This document shows positions 1 through 11,100 of a DNA stretch of 64,000 bases, one piece after another. The DNA is taken from assembly GCA_947561715.1 (NCBI GenBank), contig OX387197.1:23028266-23092265 (forward strand), given 5' to 3'. Each line of letters opens with the position of its first letter. The first letter of the stretch is position 1. The position numbers and the translations under genes were made by a program. Below the pieces are notes generated by a model that saw only the letters and a list, made by a program, of their open reading frames with translations, was not told the origin of the DNA and did not search any database. The DNA is from Ascidia mentula (taxonomy: Eukaryota; Chordata; Ascidiacea; Phlebobranchia; Ascidiidae).

Positions 1-2
1 AC

Positions 3-763
3 TCTTTTGCCACTGATTTAGCTGAGAAAGATTTTTTTTTGATGATGGATCTGGACATCACATGAGCCATTTCCGTATCATCAGTGTAGTGTAACATCCA
101 TGGTTTGTCTTAAATTAAATTTAAAATGTATTTTTATGTTTATGATATATATATAGGCTATACCAGACTGGAAAAAATGTCGTGCGCGGAGGATTTATTC
201 TCCACTTTTGCGAAAATTCGCCGATAATCCACGCAATATTAATTAGCTAATGCATTAACATACAAAAACCGTTGTGATCATCCGCACAATTAACGATCGC
301 CGAAACGAAATCCTCCGCGCAAAAAACAAACTTTCCAATCTGGAGGCTATATATGTTTAATATTGGTATTGTCACATGTATTGACAGACACTGTTTTCCT
401 TTCAAAACAACCAAGCAGATGCTAAATGTGCTTTTGATACCAGAAAATCTTTAAGGTGATATAACAACATGGTCTATGTGTACTTTTAGCACCATGCCTA
501 ATATGAACTTGAAGCTATGCACGAATAATAAGTAACATGCTATAAAAGTAAACCAGACCCATTAGATGTACACACGAACACGTTATTTACTTGACTTCAA
601 TACACTTACTTTGACTTGGTGTAAATGACTTTACTTGTTTGTCTAATTGATCCAGTTGGTTAAAACTGACTGGTGCCCACATAACCTCAAATGGTGCACC
701 CATACAGTCACCAACCAATCCACCCAAAAAAGCACCCCGGAATCTTGATAAACTAAGTTCCAT
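3..763 (-). CDS. ADPRS: ARH3-type ADP-ribosylhydrolase, 5' exons of a paralogue cut by the window edge
   Basis: Two exons on the minus strand match the start of ARH3, which removes ADP-ribose from serine and degrades poly(ADP-ribose). Exon 1 (763 to 610) starts MELSLSRFRGAFLG and holds the ARH N-terminal GDCMGAPFE segment. It ends at a GTAAGT donor in phase 1. Exon 2 (108 to 3) continues KPWMLHYTDDTEMA, containing the TDDT metal-binding motif of the family. Its donor falls at bases 1-2, so the rest lies outside. Both exons are nearly identical to the complete copy at 37723-40242, so this is a recent duplicate. Its exon 1-2 intron carries a MITE that the other copy lacks. Both exons are open; whether the whole gene works cannot be judged here. 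Confidence 0.85.
163..343. mobile_element. MITE, hAT-like, in ARH3-copy intron 1
   Basis: A 181-bp element with imperfect terminal inverted repeats: CCAGACTGG at the left and CCAATCTGG at the right end. A second matched block, TGCGCGGAGGATTT, lies further in on both arms. It is flanked by a perfect 8-bp direct repeat AGGCTATA (155-162 and 344-351). Eight-base target duplications are typical of hAT transposons. No transposase is inside. The paralogous intron near 39820 has only an AT microsatellite here. Confidence 0.7.
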
Positions 764-1107
764 TTTTTGGTATTTGATATGACAAACTATTGTGCAGGTG
801 TAGCGACACTGGAAAATACTGTTAAACCATGTTAAATTCCAATATTTCTGTTGAACCAATAGCCCTTAGGCAAAAGTTTTCTACTAAACACGGCAATAAC
901 TCCTAAATTTGTGAACCACAAAAATTAAATAACAAACTTAAGAGAACACCAGACCCCTTTAATGAATAATCTCCGTCACTCCTCGCAGGGTTTTGGCGTT
1001 TCGGGTTTCGGTTGCCAGCAACAAAAAGTTTGAAATTTCTGGTTTGACGTAAAACATTACAGGGAAACTCCCTACATGATCACGAATAAAAGTTGGAAAA
1101 TACTACT

Positions 1108-1339
1108 ACACGGGGTCACAAAGTTTTCTCCAAACTTGATCCACGTATAAGTCTGTGTAAAACAGAAATCTGTAAGAATTTTATTGATTGGGTGTAAACA
1201 GGGCCACTACCTGTTATTTTTGTTTACAAATTTGAGTTGAAATACTACACGAAATCGTAGCGTTGATATTCGCACAGATTTCTATGTTACATAGGCTTAT
1301 ATGTGGATCAAGTTTGGAAAAAACTTTGTGACCCGGTGT
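1108..1339. mobile_element. MITE / foldback element with ~65-bp inverted arms
   Basis: The left arm begins ACACGGGGTCACAAAGTTTT (1108) and the right arm, read on the minus strand from 1339, begins ACACCGGGTCACAAAGTTTT. The arms stay similar for about 65 bp, including CCAAACTTGATCCAC. The paralogous flank near 40550 lacks roughly 320 bp at this place, so this is an insertion later than the ARH3 duplication. No clean target duplication was seen and there is no coding potential. Confidence 0.65.
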
Positions 1340-4019
1340 AAAAGTATATTCCATAAAAGTTTGGAAAAACTTTACATTACAGACATGATATATTTTTTTC
1401 TTTTTTGCGATTGAAACTGTTGAAATTAAATTCGCTGCATTTGACATTATACAACATAGCAAACTATAACCCAAATAGTTTTATACGTTTTTCATTTTAT
1501 ACGACGAACTCAACAAAAGTCAACGTCATCGTGGACAGCTCTCTTATCATCAATTGGCACGCTCATGGCTTTTGCTCCGTGTATTTACTCACAACAAACA
1601 ATGATCTGAGATAGACACCAAATAAAGTTGCAATTGATGTTTCTCTACTGATATTGTCGAAAAAAAAAGAAATTTTTAATCCGATTTATGTTACGTTGTG
1701 AAAGTTTAGAAAATTACAATGCATTTTTACAACTCCACCAAGAAGAACCACCGGTACAAAAACGTAAATTGTGTTCGATCAACGTTTTGTCTATCACGAG
1801 GCCTTACTTCGACCAGGCACAGCAATTAAACCATGTACCACGCGAAACACGGGAAATGCACATGAAAAGCGAGCTAATGCAATGATGGAAGCAATAGGTG
1901 GCGCTAAACTACAGTTAGTCTTGGAGTCCGTTAACCCCACTCTGACTAACACCGCTTGTAGCGAAACAAAGTGATGTTAAATGCGGAAAAATAAACACAT
2001 GCTACTTGTCGTTGTTTAATTGCTGCGCCATAAGGTTGATAACGTCTCGTCATATGAAATAATCGTTTCTTTACAATTATGTTGGCCTCAACAGCGGCAG
2101 CAAAATGTTTCCGTAGGTGTATCTGTGTTGTGCAATTTCCCTTTTCAAGTTTAAAGTCTTTGTAACAAATCACATCCGTATGTTTTGTCGACGCCGATGT
2201 ACGAAACCCATATCACCAAACCCGGTTTCGAATCTCTTCAAACATTTCCAACACAAAACGTTTGTATTGGCGACGACAATTATCGAAGTTTTAGTAAGTG
2301 CTTTGTGGCGGACACTGAATAGTTGGGAACCACGGACAATGACTTGTATCGTTGGTTAAAGTGTGTTATGCTATGATTAACAAGACATTTATCACGTTGA
2401 AAGTTTGGACCCAAATATTCAAACATTTTTACAGTTATTTTTTACAAATGCAACAAAGAGGGGTTGTTGTGGCATTCGCACAACCATCACAACAAACACC
2501 TGAGCAAAAATTTAATCAAGATAACGTCCGTGAAACCAAACCCTTTCTTTGTGAAGTCGGTGAATATTTGTTGGTCTGGACTGTTGTTCTCAATGTCAAC
2601 AATACGACAGAACGTAATTTGTCTGCGCTTTGTCGCATTTTGTTCTGAAGTTGATCACGTGATATGCTTGTGCTTAACTTTTTTGTTTTTATTGCGTGCC
2701 TTGTATTTGCGAATAGTTCCAATTAATCGTAGATTTGTGCAAGAGGTAGGGCTAGGTAAAGTAAATATTTATATAAATACTTTCTTGGAAAACTTTACGT
2801 ATTACTTCGTCAGGTTTTGCTTTCAGAAAAGCCTTGATTTAGAACTACACTACTTTGCAATAAACTTAATAACACATGGCGTGCTTCAGAGGTAATTGAC
2901 AAAAGTAATTGAAGCATTCGGTGAACGGATTTTTGTTACCGATTATTTAGTGTTTCTCACATTTTTTGGTTACGTTCAAACGTATTAAACATTGCGGCAA
3001 TATATTCTCCCCACATTGTTCGCTGCATTTGTGATTTTGTTTTTTTCCTAATAATTATTCAAATATGATAAAATATCTCACTTTGGAGATGACGTCAAAG
3101 AATGAAAATTGTCAAAAAAAGTGACGGTAAGACTGCCAGCCAGATGATGGCCAGTGTAAGTTGGAAGCAAAATAGATATCAACAAATGAATTTTCAAAAC
3201 CCTTCCCCCTTTATTCATCCTTTCAAAAAGAATTTTATTTAACTGGAAACAACTTTTACATTCGCTTTAATTAGGTGGCAACCAAGTAATACATTATAGG
3301 CCATCGTTTTGGTACATTTGATCTCAAGTACAAATATTTTGGTGAGTCCGTGTTTTGTCAGCACTACGTGACAATCTATAATGCATGTAGCCCCAAAATA
3401 CCAACATATACCAAACAATAATCAACCATAATAACTCTAACCTATACAAACTCGCAATGTGTGCTGGGAACACGCACTTTGGTATACTGTTGTAGTCATA
3501 TGCGGCCGCTCATGACGACGGCATGATTGTCACGTACTACGAACAAAACATAAACTTTTGCTGCCCTATGCGACTGACGGCAAATAAAGCCGATGTCTTT
3601 TGTTTTGCACAGAACATGACGAAATCAATCGGTAACAAAGAGCTTCTGTCGTGAAGGGTAGCAAAAGTCGAGGAGGTGGTTATGTGTAACAATATACTTC
3701 TTTTGTTTCTGACAGCTCGCGCCAATCCCGTTCACAAAAGTTGGTCTTTCTTGTTATACCAGTCAGAGTTTCATGAAACTCGAAGTTAGATGCGAATCAG
3801 CACGTAGCGCGGTGGAGTGTCACAATTGGATTTGTAAAGTACAGAGAAGTAAAAACCTGTCTTTGTTTGTATAGGTGCACGTGTAATATCAAGGGTACGC
3901 AGAGTGATAGAAGCAGGCACTATTTTGTGGAATTATTTACATCCCTTATTGCAATCCAGTTATGACTGTCATTGGTTAAACTAAAACGCTTAACACGTAT
4001 AATGTTGCCAGGCAATATA

Positions 4020-4100
4020 TAAATAAAAAGTCTCAATGAGAGCTGCAGACAGGTGTACACACTGTTTCGACCTGTAAGATCTTATCAGGGTGGCTATGTT
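4020..4100 (-). repeat. Retroelement 3'-end fragment with hammerhead-like fold
   Basis: Read on the minus strand this stretch gives CUGAUAA, a stem II GAUC/GGUC closing a UUACA loop, then GAAA. A stem III ACAG/CUGU follows, with a C at the expected cleavage position (core 4048-4089). It therefore resembles the hammerhead motif known from Penelope-like and other retroelement termini, but the core reads CUGAUAA instead of CUGAUGA. The plus-strand tail AATGAGAGCTGCAGACAGG recurs near 29832, so it is a dispersed repeat. Activity is doubtful. Confidence 0.4.
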
Positions 4101-5017
4101 GATTGATACCTAGTTTGGTACCCAACATATCGACGATTGACCGAAAGTTACCACAAAGTAAAATCTGCTAGCATGTGCCACAGTTACAGTTACTTGACCG
4201 ATGATGTTGGCAATCGTTGGTGTATGGGTTGAAGGCCATGACCAATTAACCACCGCTATGATAAGTGTTTACAAAAAAACAATGAACTCTATCGAATCCA
4301 AACATGTCATATTATTGATGATAGCAAAGAAAAATCTTTTTTTTCGCAAAGCTAATGGTGCCCAGGTGCAATGCAGATATCACTTTTATTGCGTAAAGGA
4401 TTTAGCAAAATCTTGGGTGATAAATCGTTTCTTCTGCTCAAACGTGATGCCGCGGCCGCGCAAACGCCGTAAAGAAGCGTGCTGCAGACAAACCCACCAT
4501 GCCATGCTCCACAAATGGAATTCCGTATTGTTAATGGTGTTTTTACTGTTACCTTGCCAATATGAACAAAAGCGACCAAAGTTCTCATGACAGAACAAAA
4601 GCATTAAGTTTCCATTCAATTTTTTGAAGGACGTGTTGACCCGATCTGGTGCAGATGGAAACCACCCCAACCACGATAAGCTCATTGTCCACAACAATAT
4701 GACTTTCGTAACTTTTGTGCCAAGAAAGGGATTTACCGCGTTGCACAAATATATACTTCGAATCGGCCGTTTGCTTTCAATAAGTTTGGATGTTTAGTCT
4801 TGTGGCATGTAATCTTTATAGCTCTTTGCTGGAAAGAATCAGTACTTATTTTTGATACTTTTAGCGTTTAGCGATTATTACCTTAAGTCGGAATATGGCC
4901 TCATAAAAGCCTAGGTTTAATTGATTTAAACCCAAAGTAGATGTTTCAAATTTTCAGATTAAAATATACGAGCTGACTATTGGGAGAAGTGAGTTAGTCT
5001 CTTGGTATTTTGAGTCG

Positions 5018-5023
5018 ATATAA
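5018..5023 (+). promoter_or_regulatory. Possible TATA box of the giant gene
   Basis: TATAAA lies within GATATAAATG about 150 bases before the chosen ATG at 5175. In such AT-rich DNA this can easily occur by chance. A pyrimidine-poor TTTGTAG near 5145-5151 could instead be a trans-splice acceptor, as tunicates use spliced leaders. No decision is possible from sequence alone. Confidence 0.2.
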
Positions 5024-5174
5024 ATGTATTTTTACCAAAGAAATACTCAGACACGAGCACCATTTGAATAAAATAGTGAAAGCTATATTTGGTAAGCCTT
5101 AAATTGTATTTAGCTGTCGTTTAGCTAACATACGACGTTTAAAATTTGTAGGAATTCATTGTTACACTTACGAA

Positions 5175-8100
5175 ATGCTGGAGGGTTGTCAAACAACTCT
5201 AGGGCGACACAATGCGGCGATTTGGTGCCGTGTTGTCTTTTGTTTACTTTTGTTTGGGAGTTTGGTTCACGGACAAGACGGTGAGTTACTATCTTTTCTT
5301 TCGATAAACGACCGTTCTATGCAAGATCTAGCGCTAACGAATCGCAAATCATAATTTTGTCAAGGTGAAGTGTTAATTTCATTGCTATTCAACTAATTTT
5401 CAAGAATATTTTCGCAGTCGCGTCTGAAACAGATGTGATCGTGCAGAGGCTCACATCCGCAGATTTGACAAGACACATTCCATATTTTCACCGCTACCTC
5501 TACGACGACCCGTCCACCCCCATGTATAGAATTCAGAGTGGGGGGAATGTCATGTACTACGGTGGCAACGAGGTTAGGTGATTTATATTTTTACGAACAT
5601 CTTTGAAACGCAGATAATGTTCTATTTTACAACAAAACATACATGGATGTTTGCATGCAACAAATTTTATTAATGCAAGGCGATAAAAGCAGGCATAAAA
5701 CTGCCCGTTAGACGAAGCGTGTTGAAACAATTTTGCACTTTACCTTCCATTGATTTTTTACTCGACATCGCTTGTTTTTGCGCAGGTGCATTATTCAGCA
5801 GAAGGGGGAACTAGTCTGGTCGCATATAACCAAACATACAGGTAAATAAAAAAAATAACTAACGTAAGGTAGTATTTAAAAAGAATAACAGAACTGAAAA
5901 GTTGTATCTTTTGATAGTGGAACAAACTACACATTCACCACGCTCGCTGTGCATCCTTTTCATGCCTTCTTCTACATAAATTCGTCTGATGAAGCATCAT
6001 TTGCTATTCAGGTAACTCTACCATTATAATTTTAACATATATAGTTGGTCCAAAAAGAAAAAACCCACACTTTTTGACTACGACTCTCGTGTTATTTACG
6101 CAACCATAGGTAAGGTCATACCTTGCAACATACGGCGAAGTAACTTCAGACAGCTTTTCTGGCTCGGTATCAAGCGAAGATTACGTGTTGACGTTCGAAG
6201 GAAATCAAGTCCACGATGTATTTTCAGCAAGTGTGTGCGAAGTCTACTTTTACATTGCGAAGGTACGGATATACACACAACCTTTGCGTAAATACTACTT
6301 TAATACATTCCTTTGTAGGTGGTGCCTAAACTACCGCCATTTTGCTTAAAATGCTTTCAGTACATGTTTTTGCGCACGATTATTCCAACGCCAACGTAAC
6401 AAACATTTTTAAATTTTCCAAATTAATAATGACAAAACTGCAAGCTCATCGAATAAATTTGGTAATACTTTTACCTTCAGAAAAACAACGACTTGTCGTT
6501 CAAGTTTTCTGCACCGTCGCAATCGTACTGGAACCGACAAACTGGAGCTTCTCTCAGCGGAACACCCAATGACGTCATCTTCGGATTTGTTCTTCTTTCC
6601 GCGTAAGTCATTTTTTTAATTAATTTTCTCCTGCAATAGTGTCGAGAACCTCGTGTCTGCCAAAATTTGTTTCAGTCACGACTGCTCTTCGCGCATAAAC
6701 GAACGCACTTTATTTTTCGTAAACCACGCAACATTCAAAGGCACAAAAAGAAAAAAAAGGACACGCTAACACCGCTTGTGAAATCACGTGATGGGGCACA
6801 TAGGGAGGCGCTGCAGTTACAACAAGTTGTTGTATGGTGCCGGAAAATACACGCATTGTTGTTAATCATTAGCAAATCCGCTGTTTTCATGTATGGACCA
6901 AGAAAGAGCCGTTTGCCCAACGTTTTGGAGAAAGGGTTGGACAATGGCAAAGTACAGTAATTTATGCCAGAAGAGCAGTCGTGTTAAACATGTGGTATGC
7001 CTGGCAGCAAAAGTAGCAAAAAATTTATTTTGAAAGTGGGTGCCCGTAGACAAACACCTTGATCAAATTACTTTTTATTTTGGTTTGTACACAAGGTTTT
7101 AAATTAGCATGAATGCAGCTAGCAACGTCCATTTCAATGATGAAAGCCTCAGTATTGCTTGTTTGTTGTGGTCATTTTTGTATGTACTGTTTTCGCAGCA
7201 TGGTTATTTGCACTCCCTTTGTAGATGTTTTCGAAGTTTTCGAATCACATACATGAACTTTTAACTTTCTTTGTTGTTTTTTTTGAAGTTTTGATCCAGG
7301 AAGTCAAATCACACAATCTCAGTTGGAAGCAACCATGCTCGACATGCTGACTACTGTTACTACAGGCAGTGGTACAACTTTTGTCTTAGGCTACCCTGTT
7401 TTTCTGGCTTTACTTCAAAATTGTTTTTATTTATCATGGTTTTTCACAGACTCTAACAAGTGTTGTGTTTCTCACAAATATTAAATAGCGATTGTCTCGT
7501 GGTTTACATTAAAAAGTTTTAGACATTTTAACAATCATTATATTCATTTGTCTGTAGGCACTGTCACCACTACGACACGACCTGTAACGACGGATGAAGG
7601 AAGTGAGTACTTCGAAGACTGTTTACGAAGTGGAATAAATATCGTGAAACCGTTATCGTATTTCATTTGCAGTTACGAGGGAAACACAATTAATTTTGGA
7701 TCGTCTAAAATCGTGGGATGTAACCTGTCACTTATCTGATTTCCAATATTACTTATACGATGACGTCACACCCCCTATCAACAAAATACATACCGGACAT
7801 TACGTAAGATATTGGAAAGCTTATGCTGGAAAATTTGTACAAGTAACTATATTTTTTTGATAGATATCATTCTTAAACGACAACGAGGATATAGTTTTTG
7901 CCGACTACAACCAAACATACAAGTAATCGTAAATTCCCAGCGAGTGACTTTGAGTACAATCGCCCCATTTTGTCTCCGCAGTCGATCGGGATATTCCTTT
8001 TCAACGCTTGCAGTCCATCCGTTCAGTGCATTTTTCTACATTAACTCCACGGACCAAAAAGAAAGGAGTTACACTATAAAAGTAACATGAGTTTTTAATT

Positions 8101-11100
8101 TTTTACCCTATAACTTACTTACTTGTTACGGAAAGGTTTCGATTTTTGTGAAAAAAAACATACAAAAAAAACACCCATTTGGTTTGGAAACTCGATTTCT
8201 TTTTGCAGGTCTTTTCAAGCCAGCTTTGGGGGTTATCTTGGCGGTCACGGTCATCGACATTTTCTGGATCGGTTTCAAGCGGAGATCACGTGTTGACTTT
8301 TCAAGGAATCCAATTGTTCGAAGGTTTCACACCGAGTGTGTGCGAAATCTTTTACTTCGTAGCAAAGGTAAACAACCGCTCCATCGCCTGTTTTCAAAAA
8401 TAATCTTGCTTCGGTAACAGCAACAGCAGATTTAAAGGGGGGGGGGATATTTTTGCTATTAGTTCTGCAGTTTTGCACGTTACTGCCCATGATGTCATTT
8501 GTAAGGCACTTATCTTTCCTTCTTTCTTATATTATTTTTATTCGCACCAAATTATATGGTCACGAATATCATCACACAAAAAATGAAAAAACGACAACAA
8601 AATGGACCGAAATGTTTCATAAAAATAGATAATCCTAGATCTGTCAAAAAATGGTTTTGTATTTGAAACAGTAGTATTTTACAAAACGATATGTTTTACT
8701 GTCCTCTTTCTACAGGAGGAAAGCGGTCTAGAGTTTGCTGTTAATGCAGTTCCAAACTATTGGACCAGAAACAATGAAGCCTTTCTTTATGGAAACGCAA
8801 AAGATGCCATATTGGGTTACACGCTTTTGTCCACGTAAGGTTTCTCGAAAATTTCAAATCAGTAAAGGAAAAAAATAGTAATGTTTAGATTTTAAACTGA
8901 AATATTTGCTTTTAGTTGTTTATAACCATGTTATAATCATGTTTGAATTTTAGCCGGGAACCAGGTGGAGAAATCACGCAAAAAGAACTTGAAGAAATAA
9001 TGCTGGGTATGCTCAATGTCATCACTACTGGAAAAGGTAGACAATTTTGTCCTACTACAAGTTTTGTACATAAAGTATAATATAATTTTATGTTGTAGAC
9101 ACCGCCAATTGTAACGGAGAACTGCAGCAGAATGTGACTGGTAAACATTTAATGAGGAAATTTATTAACAAATTTTCTAAAGAGTTCTGCCATTGCTATA
9201 CGAATTTTTTATATTTATAGCTTTGCCGGAAGTAGATGTTATTCTGCAGCGACTTAGCTCATCCGATTTGACACATGACATTTCGGATTTTTATTTCTAT
9301 GATTATCACTACAACGATTCAACTTCAATGTACAGAATCGAAAATGGCGGTGATAACATGTACGAAGCAGGAAACTACGTATGGGATATTTTCTTTAGTT
9401 TTGTCCTATTTTTGTGACGCACAATCTTTGTGACTCAGATATATTACATTGTCAACGAAAAGCGAGTCCAAGCTGAGTACAATAAAACATACAAGTAAGT
9501 GACCGAAACACGAACTTTTGACGCAAACTTGTCAAATTACTTTGTAGCTGATCCATTTTGTTATGTATTTGATATTTATATCGCCTACTTATCGTTGCAG
9601 TGGTTCTCACTATTCGTTTATAACGTCCGCACGTCACCCATTCACCGCCCTTTACTACATTAACTCAACTGATGAATCGCAAGAAACTTTTGAAATTGAG
9701 GTAATGAATAATCTTGTTATGAAAATCATTCACCATTATTGATTAATCCCACTGTAGTTTGTTCTTTCTTTACTTTAACTGGGTCAACATACTGCAAAGA
9801 TACGTGAAATGCATACGTACCTCATCGACTAACATGTTTCAAAAAGTAAAAATTATCAAGGTGATTTCGCGAATTGGAAACGTTGAGCAAAACTGGAACG
9901 GAATCATAGAGAGTAGACTTTCTGGGAACGTATCGGACGACGAGTATGAATTGAATTTCCAAGGAATTCAAATATCTGAAGGATTTGCACCAAGCGTGGT
10001 TGAAGTTTTTTTTTACATTGCAAAAGTAAGTACGATCACACAGTCTCACACATCGTGTCCATTATGGTTTTTGTTTACTATGTTTTTATTAGTCTACAAG
10101 CGGACTGGATTTTACTTTCGTGGATGGTCGGTTATGGGATTGGCAGGATAGGCGACATAGAGCAACACTTACAGGAAATCCTAAAAACGTTTATTTTGGT
10201 TACATACTCCTTTCCACGTAAGTGCACTTTACACGATATATGGGTACAGATGGACGAATTTTCCTTTTCTGATGGCGTATGTTTTGTAGAATATTACCTG
10301 GCCGAGAAATTACTCAGGCTCAGTTGGAGGCCACAATGTCAAATATGCTGAGCGTTTTAACAACAGGCGTTGGTAAGCGAGAGGACAATATTGTTACTGT
10401 GAGTACTCGAATATTAGTTGATAAGACAAACAACTTTTTTGCGTAGGAACAACTTCAAGCAGTGCGCCACAACAAGATCCTGATGGTAACACCTTTATGT
10501 TTTTATTGATATATTCCTTGTTGGATTGATTAATGTTCGTTTTTGTGACTTTTGTGCACCTTGTTGTAATTTAGGCATTTTTTGAATTGTCAGCAACTAA
10601 TGTTATTTTGTATCAGTCACTGAGAAAACTGCGGCGATTTTGATGCGTCTGCAATCTTCCAGTTTATTGAGACACATTTGTGATTTCCATAACTATACAT
10701 ATGATGACGTCACACCGCCGATCAACAGTATTATCAGCGGAGGAGATGACATGTTTAACCGAGGAAATATAGTAAGATTTAACATTGGAACAAACGTTCG
10801 AAGTTTTCAATGTTTTGCAATGTTTCCTAGATATATTTTGAAGCGGACGAGGAAACTAAACTTGTCGAATATGATCGCACTTACAAGTAAGTGTTTTGTA
10901 CGACAGTAAATGCCAACTAACCATGCATTACTCGATTGCGAATCGTTTTGGCTTGTTATGTTCTAGCCACCTAGTGTATATGATTTTCTGAGCAACTGCC
11001 CCTTTCTTTGCTTTCAGCGGTTCAGATTACACATTTACAGCCCTCACCATTCATCCGTTCATTGCAATGTTCTACATTAATTCCACAAATCAGACGGAGA

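Larger units (their letters stand above)
764..5174. other. Intergenic region, no supported gene
   Basis: This is the space between the divergent ARH3 paralogue and the giant adhesion gene. Bases 764-1560 are the duplicated ARH3 upstream flank, also seen at 40243-40730, carrying the MITE at 1108-1339. The rest is AT-rich. Short open frames up to about 140 codons occur on both strands (for example around 2464-2895 and 4201-4748), but they show no recognisable domain, no duplicate copy and no convincing splice structure. The only structured element is the hammerhead-like repeat near 4030-4110. Confidence 0.6.

Noticed and set aside
2464-2895. 143-codon open frame on the plus strand
   Set aside because: Low-complexity, AT-rich translation with no domain, no duplicate and several overlapping frames of similar length. 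Likely chance.
4201-4748. Overlapping open frames of 120-129 codons on both strands
   Set aside because: Neither translation resembles a known protein, and mutual overlap on opposite strands argues against both.
5211-5280. Alternative start ATG at 5211 for the giant gene
   Set aside because: It would put exon 1 in another frame, giving VWFTDKT rather than VHGQD, and would not join to exon 2. The ATG at 5175 gives a signal peptide in frame.
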